From positions 1 through 59,279 of IMG/VR virus record IMGVR_UViG_3300040816_001340: a DNA stretch of 59,279 nucleotides. One strand, given 5' to 3'. Below are positions 34,901-43,611 of the stretch, one piece after another (position 1 is the stretch's first letter; every line of letters begins with the position of its first letter). The notes below the pieces were generated by a model, which saw only the letters and a program-made list of their open reading frames with translations, made no database searches and was not told where the DNA came from. The position numbers and the translations under genes were made by a program. Source of the DNA: a virus.

Positions 34901-35358
34901 CTTCCAAGTGGTCCACCTTCATTAGCGTATACATTGCTGCTAATTTTACCATGATTTGAACTACCACTTACTTGTTCTGCGCCAACAACAAAGCCTGCTT
35001 TTTCAACAATTCCTCTGCTATTTGTTTTTTTACCGTCACCTGCTCCTAAAACTCTAATGAATGATACTTGTTTGTCAAGACCTGTTAACCATTGATCTGC
35101 AGCTAGCCTGGCATTGCTTGTTACATTAAAGCTACCTGTCGGATCTCCAAAGTATCTTGCAAAAGTGCTTAGGTTTCCTCCAAAAAGTGCAGGTCTTTCT
35201 TCACCCATTGAAATAAAACTCTTAGGTACAAATGCAGGACCTTTATGAGCTGTACCTATAATTGCACATGTATCTTTTCTATAATCAATAGTAGCAGGAG
35301 ACTCTTCAGTTAGAGTAGCCTCAAAGCCTTCAACACTCGCTTCAATTTCAGCAGACAT
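31972..35358 (-). CDS. Tail sheath protein, paralogue C (most divergent)
   Basis: 1128 residues. It shares with the two sheaths upstream an N-terminal IIGTAHKGPAFVP block, FIRVLGAGDGKK, RTFFLGGFY, GFRGYRH, LAGGFDGTNIFD, CLPGIES and IPATVGALGVISRTE. It lacks the C-terminal WFAPAG...NVRR region that in the other two corresponds to the conserved inner sheath domain, and ends instead in IRDMSVREFLFENYTSRVEP and an acidic tail. It is about 470 residues longer than T4 gp18. It lies on the far side of the tube gene, after a structured 150-nt gap. It may cap the sheath or form a baseplate-proximal ring. Confidence 0.82.
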   Translation of the reverse strand: MSAEIEASVEGFEATLTEESPATIDYRKDTCAIIGTAHKGPAFVPKSFISMGEERPALFGGNLSTFARYFGDPTGSFNVTSNARLAADQWLTGLDKQVSFIRVLGAGDGKKTNSRGIVEKAGFVVGAEQVSGSSNHGKISSNVYANEGGPLGRTFFLGGFYYQSTGSIDNNVILHPLTESFEQFGMTSIDGVTNNLTEDANGRELYPIINGILMFPSGVYPGLNVVESNKTLDSNSIAKGFYGVGGDLGQHIGSGSLDEDGDRIFSLFLNGYNIFEDNKIIFNFNRNSDFYYKKVFNTDPLKIEEKGHLLYSAYDPSHAFHSGLKHLDSGYTTFILSSSLDRNTSDTSNPNFEDFRARYRTASTPWIVSQTFAIQDTSRVNLTKKVSDLFKFHSRADGSVGNKDVYTIIQPISLGKELKKNNSDSGNSYSYFRVLVVDYRSDVILEKFDNCNLDPYSKDYVAKKIGSQYEYYNWEVAVEKQKIVTKGKYPNQSQYIRIEMHEDVENRKMPSTIMPSGFRGYRHIMTEYDSNSLLSNISSFGSIDNSSFSNGVVQCPLPVTVQLSTQANDKFSPRIDDLQSRATSIENPTWGINARFNYRYRTNEDINVQLDRIVKPVGEDLLHFANVGGVSRSEKYFDFSMFLPDATQDGVAASWNEKSEDNNIDTDLYNNNLFHLEKIIVHTGSSDVEQDFINWNLATYRRDGKDLSTMQEETLMHSDYARYLNVNSDLKDYNVNPFEDLDPRKKLIAEYNSRHMAFSVYLAGGFDGTNIFDADKSNFTSDACVREENDELEDGDLDGPTIISYNKAANLIKDENLLLRDMVCLPGIESSVLRKNSATFASEEKTYLYIQDIPLSNYNYQIVTGSKSYYMTNFASDAGIDGVEDQDKTIIKATAESHRRNYYFSSYNASYFGETKTRLLEGAESISKVIPATVGALGVISRTEVGRSPSGQRIEVGSGLNLILNDLNDLGSNNTNELRELYRSRDINTIALSRDAIRVTSARTEDDVKPSLAGAIGTRRARSEIRKRIRDMSVREFLFENYTSRVEPFVAEYDRRLREILQEYVTLGVLESFTTNISSRNMSDEDLQSGIFRGSVSVVFVGRKDMGSGEEDTINLDDIVGTFERLVN

Positions 35359-35373
35359 ATTATATCCTATTTT

Positions 35374-35407
35374 AACGCAGATTTAATTATAATTATCACC
35401 CTGCGTT
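35374..35407 (-). other. RNA hairpin just before sheath C
   Basis: Arms AACGCAG and CTGCGTT pair perfectly (7 bp) around a 20-nt A/T loop that itself contains AATTATAATT. It ends 15 nt before the start of sheath C, next to its AGGAT ribosome site, so it might affect translation initiation. Confidence 0.45.
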
Positions 35408-35452
35408 ACATATCATGTTTTTTCTAAAAAGCTATTCTGCGTATACTATAGT

Positions 35453-35494
35453 GCCTAAAATAATACTACATAAATGGCAGAGATTATTTTAGGC
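35453..35494 (-). other. 12-bp inverted repeat after the tail tube gene
   Basis: GCCTAAAATAAT and ATTATTTTAGGC pair perfectly over 12 bp with an 18-nt loop, 15 nt after the tube stop. No U-run follows on the minus strand, so it is not a classic terminator. It could protect the abundant tube message from 3' decay or attenuate reading into sheath C. The rest of the 151-nt gap shows only hairpin 35374-35407. Confidence 0.5.
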
Positions 35495-35509
35495 AGCTAG
35501 AATTCTATT

Positions 35510-36001
35510 TTAGTATTGTAAGACGCAGTTATCGAATCGAATCGAGAGGGAAATCTCTGTTGGAGTTCCGTCATCATCATAGCTAAGCTGACCGTAATCA
35601 GCAGACTCAATGAGGCAGCCCTTCATGTCCCATAACTCAACAACTGTTCCGACAGGGTCAAGAAGCTTGATCTGGCAATCTCTCTTATAGAAATCTGCAT
35701 AACCAGCGCGACCGCTGACTGACTCATAGTGAGTTCTTAACCACTCCATAACCTGCTGTGCAGCTGATGGTGCAATGGGATCATAAAGTGTAACGTTCAT
35801 TGTCTGGAACTCATAACGTCCAGCTAAATATCTTGTGCTATTGATAAATTTAAGTGTCTGTGTGCTTCCGTTAAAGTTTGGACGAGCAGCGGTCTTCATC
35901 AAGAAAGCATCAATACCTTCGAGAGCGAAGACCCATCTATTTTGTCTTTTCGGCTCAAACTTGTTGGGAATCATTTCAGCAACTGATAATGTCTCTGCCA
36001 T
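35510..36001 (-). CDS. Tail tube protein (T4 gp19-like)
   Basis: 163 residues, the typical size of gp19-type tubes. MAETLSVAEMIPNKFEPKRQNRW starts with the usual PNKFEP...N+W segment, then YEFQTMNVTLYDPIAPSAAQQVMEWLRTHYE and KLLDPVGTVVELWDMKGCLI, ending in FDNCVLQY. It forms the inner tube through which DNA passes. It is higher in GC and more regular in codon use than neighbours, as expected for an abundant protein. Strong AGGAGAT ribosome site. It lies between sheaths B and C. Confidence 0.92.
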   Translation of the reverse strand: MAETLSVAEMIPNKFEPKRQNRWVFALEGIDAFLMKTAARPNFNGSTQTLKFINSTRYLAGRYEFQTMNVTLYDPIAPSAAQQVMEWLRTHYESVSGRAGYADFYKRDCQIKLLDPVGTVVELWDMKGCLIESADYGQLSYDDDGTPTEISLSIRFDNCVLQY

Positions 36002-36041
36002 TTTATTTTATCTCCTAATTCTCTACTATTAAATATACGTT

Positions 36042-39000
36042 TTATTCGCTAATTGTGTTAGTTACAACAAAATCAAGTGAGACAAACTCAATGGACTTTG
36101 TCGGCTGTAAGAAAATTCTTCCACGTAAAGTATTGTTCTCAATGTCAATATCTGTTGTTGTGGATGCATCAATTTGTACTTTATATCGCTGTACACCTTG
36201 TCTTTGCTGAACTCTCTGCATGATTGGCTCAACCAATGATGTAAACCTAGCAAGAGTACTTTCTCTATTAGGCTCAAAGAGAAGTGTTTCAGCAACTTTC
36301 TTTACTTGTCTTCTAATGTTAATAAGAAGTCTTCTTACATTAACTCTATCAAGTGCTGAAGGATCTTGTAACAATGTCTTTTGTCCAAAGATATACGTCT
36401 CTTCTGTTCTACCAGCTGGAACATAAATCGGGTTAATATCAGCATCATAAATTTCATCTAGCTCACTTTCTCTTAGATATAAGCTAGAGCCAACAGCACT
36501 TTGAATACGACCTCTATTTAGACCTGCTGGAGCAAACCAAGGATCTGCAATACTGTCGTTTTGCGAATAAACACCTAAGACACCAACAGAAGCCGGAACC
36601 TTAACAGGAGCATTATCGATTGGACGTCTAATAAGAACATCTGGGAAGTATGCTGCTGCAAAAGATGTATCCAAAGCTCTTGCTTCAAATTTATCAACTG
36701 TATTACCAACATGAATTGTATTAACAATGCCTGCAGCAGATCCACTGATAACTTGATTTCTTGTGTTATACTTGTCAATATCCATAATATAGATTGCGTC
36801 AAATCTATTTTCACAAGCGCTAATTCCATGATCTGTTACAGGGAATGCTGTAATTCCTGGAGTTGCCAAGACTTGAATTTCTACAGCTGACTTATCTGTA
36901 AAGATATCAATACCTTTTTTGAATGCCTGTGTCGTTGGACCTTCAAAGATATTTGCTACTTCTTCGTTAGCTTCTCTAACAGCTGCTGTGTTTGTAAGAT
37001 TATATTTCTCTTTATCAAAGATATTTAGCCCATCAAATCCTCCCTGTAAGAATGTTCTAAATTTAAGATAACTTGAGTTAATTCCCTTTGCATCTTGATC
37101 AACTGAAACAAACCTATCAAGGCTACTATTTGACTTATTACCTTGAAGTCTTTGATACTCTGCTTGACCCCACTCTTCAACATCCCCAGCTGAGCTAGTT
37201 TTTACTTGAATTAATTCTAATGAGAAGAAGTTTCTATTAAAAGTATCACTAGCTTCAAAGGCAGATTTTGCATTATCTTGTGTCGGGAAGAATTTGGCAA
37301 AAGAATAAAGTGATTTATTAAAAGTTGTATCGCCTACTTCTCTATAGCCACTTGTACCAACATCAACACTAGACTTAAGACCAAACTTAAGACCCCATGG
37401 AATAGGATCAGCAGAAAATGCATTTGTTCCTACTTTTCTACCAATGCTTCTAACATAAGGTAAAGGAGGAATTGATGCGCTATTATAATGAGTTAATCCT
37501 TCCATAAGATTAAGTGGGTCTGCAAAAGCTCCTGCTGTTTGTAGACTTAAAGGACCTCTAAATCCTACAGGAAGCGCAGTATCAGGGACCTTACCTGAAA
37601 GCAGATCAGTAGATAGCTCAACTCTAACATAAGGATTTTTAACTTCATATAAACCTCTTTGCTCAAGTCTTTGCTTGCCTTCAGCACGATCGAAGTCATA
37701 ATACATGTGCTTATCACCAATAACTTTGGCAATATAGTTTCTAGAGTCTGGATCAAGACTTAAGTTTCTAAATGCAGCTAGCTTATCGCCACGAATAGGA
37801 TCAGACTCAAAACTTTCTAAAACAAGATCAAATCTTCCATAAGGAGAGCTACTTGTTCCTTTAATAATATTTTCGATAAGAACTCTAAATCCTTTATGAC
37901 TTTGCTCACCGTCGTCTAGAGCATGAAGTCTAAATAAATCATAGACCTTTTCAGACAATCCTACACGGCTTGTATCACTTCCTAAACCGTATCCTTGAGA
38001 AACAAAGTAAGGAGTTTTTGCTGTTGCGTATCTATGACTAAAATCTTCAAAGTTAGCAATAGATGTATCTGCTGTATTTCTACCTAATGAAGAAGACATT
38101 AGGAACCCGTAAAGACTTCCACTAAGAGCTACTGTACTGATTTTTTGAACGTCGCTACCTGTTGCAACAGCAACTGTATTAGAAATATCCCAATGTGAAT
38201 ATAGATAGTGTCCTTCTTCTTCAAGCTTAGTAGGATCTGTATTTAGGACATTTGCGAAATAGTTTGTTTTGCTTGGATCAAAAGAACACTGGAGTGTATT
38301 AGAATAAGAAGCGTTTTTGAATCCGTTAAGTAAGATCTTAAAATCATTACCTGACGAACCGCTTACTTGACCAAAGATATAACCAACATCATGTGTTCCT
38401 GCTGTATCTCCAAAAAGTCCTTTAGCACTATGACCGTCTAAATCAATGTCTGTATGACTTGAACTTAAGACATTATCAAATTGATATGCAAGAGCTTCAT
38501 CAAAGTCAAGTGATGCATTAACACCAGCAGGAGTCATGAGAACACCTCTAACAACTGGAACAGACTCGACGCTACTTTGAAGACCTGCGTCTGAAAGATA
38601 TCTGCTTCCAGCAGACTCTGACATGTAACAGCCTAGAAAGTATGTTCTTCCTGCAACACCCGCTGCTACAGCATTATCATTATAAGCTTTTACTCCTGAT
38701 CCCTGAACTAGTTGATCACCAACAACAAAGCCAGCATCAGTAACTTTGCCTGTTGAAGGATTAGCTTTTTTACCGTCACCAACGCCAAGAATTCTAACAA
38801 ATGCACCAGCTTGTGAATTTTGCATCCATTCATTTAGTGCAAGTGGACCATGACGATGTCCGTTAGAGTCTTTGCTATTTTCTGTAATAGAACCGAAGAT
38901 TTCTCCAAATTGTTCCATATTAGCAAAAACTCTTGGAACAAAAGCTGGTCCTCTCTTTGCAGTTCCAACAACACCGGCAGGTGTTCCACTAGGTAAGACC

Positions 39001-39059
39001 TGCACAGAACGCTTTTGACTTAAATCTATTTCTCTTAATGTAACACCTGCTCGTGCCAT
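36042..39059 (-). CDS. Tail sheath protein, paralogue B
   Basis: 1005 residues. N-terminal VVGTAKRGPAFVPRVF, FVRILGVGDGKKA, RTYFLGCYM, FLQGGFDGLNIFD, ATPGITAFPVTD, VPASVGVLGVYSQND, WFAPAGLNRGRI and DRVNVRRLLINIRRQV give the full sheath family pattern, with the inner-domain C-terminus RIFLQPTKSIEFVSLDFVV. It is much longer than T4 gp18 (659), with the extra mass in the middle. Paralogue A has the same complete pattern, so either could be the main contractile subunit. Strong ribosome site GGAGATAATAG. Confidence 0.92.
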   Translation of the reverse strand: MARAGVTLREIDLSQKRSVQVLPSGTPAGVVGTAKRGPAFVPRVFANMEQFGEIFGSITENSKDSNGHRHGPLALNEWMQNSQAGAFVRILGVGDGKKANPSTGKVTDAGFVVGDQLVQGSGVKAYNDNAVAAGVAGRTYFLGCYMSESAGSRYLSDAGLQSSVESVPVVRGVLMTPAGVNASLDFDEALAYQFDNVLSSSHTDIDLDGHSAKGLFGDTAGTHDVGYIFGQVSGSSGNDFKILLNGFKNASYSNTLQCSFDPSKTNYFANVLNTDPTKLEEEGHYLYSHWDISNTVAVATGSDVQKISTVALSGSLYGFLMSSSLGRNTADTSIANFEDFSHRYATAKTPYFVSQGYGLGSDTSRVGLSEKVYDLFRLHALDDGEQSHKGFRVLIENIIKGTSSSPYGRFDLVLESFESDPIRGDKLAAFRNLSLDPDSRNYIAKVIGDKHMYYDFDRAEGKQRLEQRGLYEVKNPYVRVELSTDLLSGKVPDTALPVGFRGPLSLQTAGAFADPLNLMEGLTHYNSASIPPLPYVRSIGRKVGTNAFSADPIPWGLKFGLKSSVDVGTSGYREVGDTTFNKSLYSFAKFFPTQDNAKSAFEASDTFNRNFFSLELIQVKTSSAGDVEEWGQAEYQRLQGNKSNSSLDRFVSVDQDAKGINSSYLKFRTFLQGGFDGLNIFDKEKYNLTNTAAVREANEEVANIFEGPTTQAFKKGIDIFTDKSAVEIQVLATPGITAFPVTDHGISACENRFDAIYIMDIDKYNTRNQVISGSAAGIVNTIHVGNTVDKFEARALDTSFAAAYFPDVLIRRPIDNAPVKVPASVGVLGVYSQNDSIADPWFAPAGLNRGRIQSAVGSSLYLRESELDEIYDADINPIYVPAGRTEETYIFGQKTLLQDPSALDRVNVRRLLINIRRQVKKVAETLLFEPNRESTLARFTSLVEPIMQRVQQRQGVQRYKVQIDASTTTDIDIENNTLRGRIFLQPTKSIEFVSLDFVVTNTISE

Positions 39060-39083
39060 CTATTATCTCCTATTTTATATTAA

Positions 39084-42000
39084 TTATTCGGGAAATTGAA
39101 CGCCGCTGTTAGTAACTATGAAGTCCATCGCAATAAACTCAATAGCACGTGTCGGAATAAATACAATTCTTCCGTTTAGTCTATTGTTATCAACATCTTC
39201 TTCAGAATTGTTTGTGTCATCCATAACTACGCGGAAGTCTTCAATTCCTTGACCTAGTCTAATTAGAGAAAGTCTATTACTTGCTGCTTCAATAAATCTA
39301 GCTCTTGTTTGTTGATCATTTTGCTCGAAGAGTAATCCTTGAGCTAGTTCTTCAATTTGTCTCTTAATTTCTAAAACAAGTCTTCTTACGTTAACTCTAT
39401 CAAGAGAGGTTGCAGCTAGTTGAAGAGTTTTTTGACCAAAGATAACAAATTGTTTATTAGGGAAGTTAGCAATAGGATTGATTCTATTCTCGTATAAAGT
39501 ATCTCTATCTTCACTATTTAGTCTAACAACAGTACTTTGAACTCTTTCCAAACCACCTCTATTAAATCCTGCAGGTGCAAACCAAGGAGCAGAAATTGCA
39601 TCATTTTTTGCAAGTGCGCCAAGAGCTACTACTGAAGATGGAACTTTGACTAGTCTCTCTGCTCCTTCGACTTCATAACCTGCATCTCTAATGTAAACAT
39701 CAGGATAGTAAACTGCAGAGAAATTATTATCAACAGATCTTTGATCAAACAAAGTAGAAGTTTCTTCAACATCAGGAACTGAAGTGCCGTCAGTAACAGT
39801 CTGACCAAAAAGTCTCTTACCAGCTTCATCATAAGAAGGAATGTCCATTACATAAATTGCTTTACCATAGTCTCTTACTTTTAATAAAGCTTCATCTGTA
39901 ACAAAACTATCACGAATGCCAGGAATTGCTAAAGCATTGTAGTTTACTAACATCGGATCTGTCATTAAACGAATTGCATTATTGTATGAGTTGACAATGT
40001 TATTATCCAATTCAGCGCCTTGCATTAATGCGTCAGATGTTCTTGCTAATCCACTATCAAAGCCACTAGTACTTGCTTTACCTTCAGGGGTAACACTATG
40101 TGTCGAAGTAGCTCTATCATTAAAGTAGTAGCTATCTTCATCCATGATGTTAATACCATCAAAGCCGCCAAAGAAAGTTGCTGTAAATTTAGCAAACTCT
40201 GAATATCTATTAAACTTCTTTGTGTCTTCTGCTAACAATGATGCAAATGTTACTCTATCTTTGTCTGGACTTGAAGTCGATTTTGATAAAATGTCTGCAT
40301 TTAAGTTTATTGTATAACGAGAGTTATCAAATTTGGCCGAAGCAACATCAGCATCTCTAATGTACGCAGCATTTTTAATTTCATCGTATGGACCTGTTAG
40401 GTCTGCAACTGTACTTCCACTAAAAGCAACTCTAGATAAAGAGAATTTATTGCTATTGAAATTATCAGCTTCAGAACTATCAATATCAAAAGATGTTCCA
40501 AACTTATCAATACATAAGAATTTAGCATAGCTTTCAAAAAGTCTATTAAATCCTTTTCCTCCTGAATTGTTTGGCTTGTCAATATCGTTAACGCGAGACG
40601 TGTTAACTCCCCAGTAAAGCCTACTATCAACACTTTCTTGTGTAGATGCTTGTCCTAAATATTCTTTGGGAGACCCTACATTAATATCACCTTTTGTAAC
40701 CTTAAATCTATGTGGTACAGGAGGTAAGACAGAAAACGCCAGTGTATTAATATGTGCAGCATCTAAAGTATCAGGAGTTTTACCTCCTGTACCAAAAATT
40801 GCACTTGCAACATCTGTGCCAGCGGCTTCTGATCCAGTCAAGAAAGCCATATTATCACTACGACCATCACGTCCATCTGAAGTTGTCTTAAGAAGTGGAA
40901 GCCCTCTAAAGCCGAATGGTAACGCCTCTTCTGGAATTTCTTCGTTAATAACGTCAGCAGACATTACAACTCTAATGAGCCTAGAGTTATTAGGGAATGT
41001 ACCTTCTGTCATTAAACGCTTTTCGTCAGGTGTTGTAGTGTCTAAGTTAAGAGAAAGTTTTTTGTCCCCAATTATTCTAGCAATATAGTTAGAGCTTTTT
41101 GGATCTAAGTTACAATTTGAGAAGCTCTCAATAATAACAGGCTTTTCATCAGAGTCTCTTAAATCTCTAAGCTCAACTGTAAATGATCCGTATTTGTAGT
41201 TAGGATCATTGCTTGCACGAAGATCTCTAATAGAAACTTTATAGTTATCTGTTGCATAAACACCGTCGTCTTTTGCTTCTAGGTGGAAAAGATTATATTC
41301 TTTATTACCAAAAGGCTGAGAAATAAATGAAGGTGATCTTGGTGTTCTATATCTTGTTTCAAACTGGCCGTATGCGTTAGCAATTGATCCTGCAGTATCA
41401 CCGCTATCTAGACTTAAGTCAGTAAATGATGACGTTAAACCGCAGAGAATAGCTGCCGGTTTACCAGCTGATGAAGCAACTGCCTTATCAACAGGAAAGT
41501 CTGCATAAAGAAAATGCTTCTTAGATGAAAGAAGATAAGGATTAGTATTTAATACATTTGAAATATAGCTAGGACTATCTGGATCAAATGACACTGGGTA
41601 CGCTGATGAAGCTCCGTCTACAGATGAAGAAAAGAATAGATTAACAATGCTATTGCTATCAATCAGTGAAGCGTCACCTGCAGGTCTTGAACTATCATCA
41701 TCAGGCTTTGCTGTAACAGAAGAAGCTGTTAAATAAACAGTTGTATCTTTATCTAAAAACAACATACCTCTTACTAACTGGACACCTAATTCTTGTGAGC
41801 TTCCAGAAACGCTTTGGTTGTCACTAAACATTGGATATGTATATGACTCATTTTCATCAAGAGAGTGAGACGCAACAAGCATGTGAACAGATCCAGCGTG
41901 TCTTAAATTATCTGAAAGTGTTCCACTAGCAAAAAATCCTGCGTTAGAAACACGACCCGTCTCTTCAAAAGTAGAAGCAGTATCTACATCTTTACCTGTA

Positions 42001-42272
42001 CCTAAAACTCTCATGAAAGTTAAAGATGCATTATCACCTTTTGATTGAAAATATTCACTAACAGCATGTCCTGCTGGCATATTTTGATCAATTTTACCAA
42101 ATCTTTTTTTGAATTCATCTAAGCTACCAACAGTTACAGGAACAAATGCAGGTCCTCTTTCTGCAGGCCCTATAACTCCAAAAGGAGTTGAGCTTGGACC
42201 TCTCTTTGGAGGTGCAATTACTTCAATTTCTCTTTCAAAAAAGCCTGGAGACTTAAAAGTTTGTTCAGCCAT
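39084..42272 (-). CDS. Tail sheath protein, paralogue A
   Basis: 1062 residues. VIGPAERGPAFVPVTV, FMRVLGTGKD, FFGGFDGINIMD, AIPGIRDSFVTD, VPSSVVALGALAKND, WFAPAGFNRGGL and DRVNVRRLVLEIKRQIEEL parallel paralogue B block for block, and the C-terminus RIVFIPTRAIEFIAMDFIV matches the inner domain. The N-terminus (FKSPGFFEREIEV) has the sheath-type SPGVY-like opening that B lacks. It is the first of the three in transcription order, after the gp15-like gene. Ribosome site AGGAG. Confidence 0.92.
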   Translation of the reverse strand: MAEQTFKSPGFFEREIEVIAPPKRGPSSTPFGVIGPAERGPAFVPVTVGSLDEFKKRFGKIDQNMPAGHAVSEYFQSKGDNASLTFMRVLGTGKDVDTASTFEETGRVSNAGFFASGTLSDNLRHAGSVHMLVASHSLDENESYTYPMFSDNQSVSGSSQELGVQLVRGMLFLDKDTTVYLTASSVTAKPDDDSSRPAGDASLIDSNSIVNLFFSSSVDGASSAYPVSFDPDSPSYISNVLNTNPYLLSSKKHFLYADFPVDKAVASSAGKPAAILCGLTSSFTDLSLDSGDTAGSIANAYGQFETRYRTPRSPSFISQPFGNKEYNLFHLEAKDDGVYATDNYKVSIRDLRASNDPNYKYGSFTVELRDLRDSDEKPVIIESFSNCNLDPKSSNYIARIIGDKKLSLNLDTTTPDEKRLMTEGTFPNNSRLIRVVMSADVINEEIPEEALPFGFRGLPLLKTTSDGRDGRSDNMAFLTGSEAAGTDVASAIFGTGGKTPDTLDAAHINTLAFSVLPPVPHRFKVTKGDINVGSPKEYLGQASTQESVDSRLYWGVNTSRVNDIDKPNNSGGKGFNRLFESYAKFLCIDKFGTSFDIDSSEADNFNSNKFSLSRVAFSGSTVADLTGPYDEIKNAAYIRDADVASAKFDNSRYTINLNADILSKSTSSPDKDRVTFASLLAEDTKKFNRYSEFAKFTATFFGGFDGINIMDEDSYYFNDRATSTHSVTPEGKASTSGFDSGLARTSDALMQGAELDNNIVNSYNNAIRLMTDPMLVNYNALAIPGIRDSFVTDEALLKVRDYGKAIYVMDIPSYDEAGKRLFGQTVTDGTSVPDVEETSTLFDQRSVDNNFSAVYYPDVYIRDAGYEVEGAERLVKVPSSVVALGALAKNDAISAPWFAPAGFNRGGLERVQSTVVRLNSEDRDTLYENRINPIANFPNKQFVIFGQKTLQLAATSLDRVNVRRLVLEIKRQIEELAQGLLFEQNDQQTRARFIEAASNRLSLIRLGQGIEDFRVVMDDTNNSEEDVDNNRLNGRIVFIPTRAIEFIAMDFIVTNSGVQFPE

Positions 42273-42343
42273 GTCGCTAATCTCCTAATTATTATATTAC
42301 GTTTATCGTATCTAAATATACAACGTCAATGATAATATAATTA

Positions 42344-43609
42344 TTAGTTATTAATTATGTCGATAATCTCGGCTATGCCGCCTGCAAATACGGCTTCTCC
42401 TTTTGTTTCTGTAACATTCTTTGCCTGGAGTCTTATGATTTCACCTTCTGCGTTTCGTATTTCTACTTGCTTGGACTTTTGATAATCACTTCCTCTTGCG
42501 CCCACAATATCAGGTTTATTTTCACGTGTTTCAGTACCATTTGCAAAGTTTCTTGCATCACTAGCAGCAACCTGCGCTAAAGGATCACGATTTTGAATTC
42601 TAGCAACATTTCTTTCTGCATCCATACCAACATTATCGGTTGGTAACAAATCATCTTCGTGTTCAAATTCGTTAAGTAAAAATGCATTTACATCATTACT
42701 AACAATGCCACTTTTTCGTGGTTCTTTTGAAATAGAATCTTGAGTAGCACCAATTTCAAAAGATATTTGCGGCGCTGACTTAAATGATCGAAGCGCAGTT
42801 TTACCACCCATAATGTCTGGAGCAACAATATAACCTGTTGCTGTTATATTAAATGAATACTTAACAAATCTTTCTTGATCTGAAAAGTCTTGGTATGATG
42901 CATCTTGTGATATACTACTATCAATAAACGCTGGAAACCAATAACCTTTGTCACTTTCTACTCTAAACTGCTGCCCAGGATGTAGTGTATAAGCACTCAT
43001 AATTGTTTCCATAATTGCATTCATTTGCTGTGTAAATGATGACCATATAGTTACTTCATATGATGCTCCAAAGTATCGCGGAGGAGGAATTTCGATAACT
43101 TCTACTATGTTATTTGATAGCTTTGGTTGTAGTGATAAGTCACCTGCCACTTCTGTTTTCTTAGCAGGTGAATAAAGAGAATTAAGTAAGTTTTCTTTAT
43201 TACTTATTTGTTTCCAATCAGTATCTTCTCCAGCAATTCTTTTTGCAATAACTGAAGGAAACATCATGTTATTTGCCATTCCTTTTTGTGGCTTATTTTC
43301 AACAGCATTTCTTATAATTGATATAAGTGGCAATATAATTGCATTATTCTTATCTGTCAAAGGCTCTTTACGACGAAGAATAGCAAAACGCTCGCCTGTA
43401 GCAAATATAACAGGAACTTTTCTCTGCTGATTTGCATGCATATAAAAAAGAGGTATATCTTTGTCAAAAAGATTAAATATAGCACGATCTAAGTCTTCTA
43501 AACCACATGAAGGAATATAGTAGTCTTCTGTAGTATTATTTCCTTCGTATCCTGTAGGAATAGCGATGCTTTCAGGATCTCTTTTGTTTTTTTGAAATCT
43601 ACTGCTCAT
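42344..43609 (-). CDS. Tail terminator / sheath-stabiliser (T4 gp15-like)
   Basis: 421 residues. The middle pattern KVPVIFATGERFAILRR, ILPLISIIRNAVE, then PRYFGASYEVTIWSSFTQQMNAIMETIMSAY and ERFVKYSFNITATGYIV follows T4 gp15 (VPITYAS..HF, ILPRI, YELSIFTRYEDDMFQIVEQIL), which caps the finished tail and joins it to the head. A 150-residue hydrophilic C-terminal extension is additional. Order gp13-, gp14-, gp15-like, then sheath is as in T4. Confidence 0.68.
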   Translation of the reverse strand: MSSRFQKNKRDPESIAIPTGYEGNNTTEDYYIPSCGLEDLDRAIFNLFDKDIPLFYMHANQQRKVPVIFATGERFAILRRKEPLTDKNNAIILPLISIIRNAVENKPQKGMANNMMFPSVIAKRIAGEDTDWKQISNKENLLNSLYSPAKKTEVAGDLSLQPKLSNNIVEVIEIPPPRYFGASYEVTIWSSFTQQMNAIMETIMSAYTLHPGQQFRVESDKGYWFPAFIDSSISQDASYQDFSDQERFVKYSFNITATGYIVAPDIMGGKTALRSFKSAPQISFEIGATQDSISKEPRKSGIVSNDVNAFLLNEFEHEDDLLPTDNVGMDAERNVARIQNRDPLAQVAASDARNFANGTETRENKPDIVGARGSDYQKSKQVEIRNAEGEIIRLQAKNVTETKGEAVFAGGIAEIIDIINN

Positions 43610-43611
43610 AC

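Noticed and set aside
35453-35494. Intrinsic terminator after the tail tube gene
   Set aside because: The 12-bp stem is not followed by a U-run on the coding strand.
40666-41088. 140-codon plus-strand frame inside sheath A
   Set aside because: Antisense shadow of a well-supported sheath gene; no start signals or family pattern.
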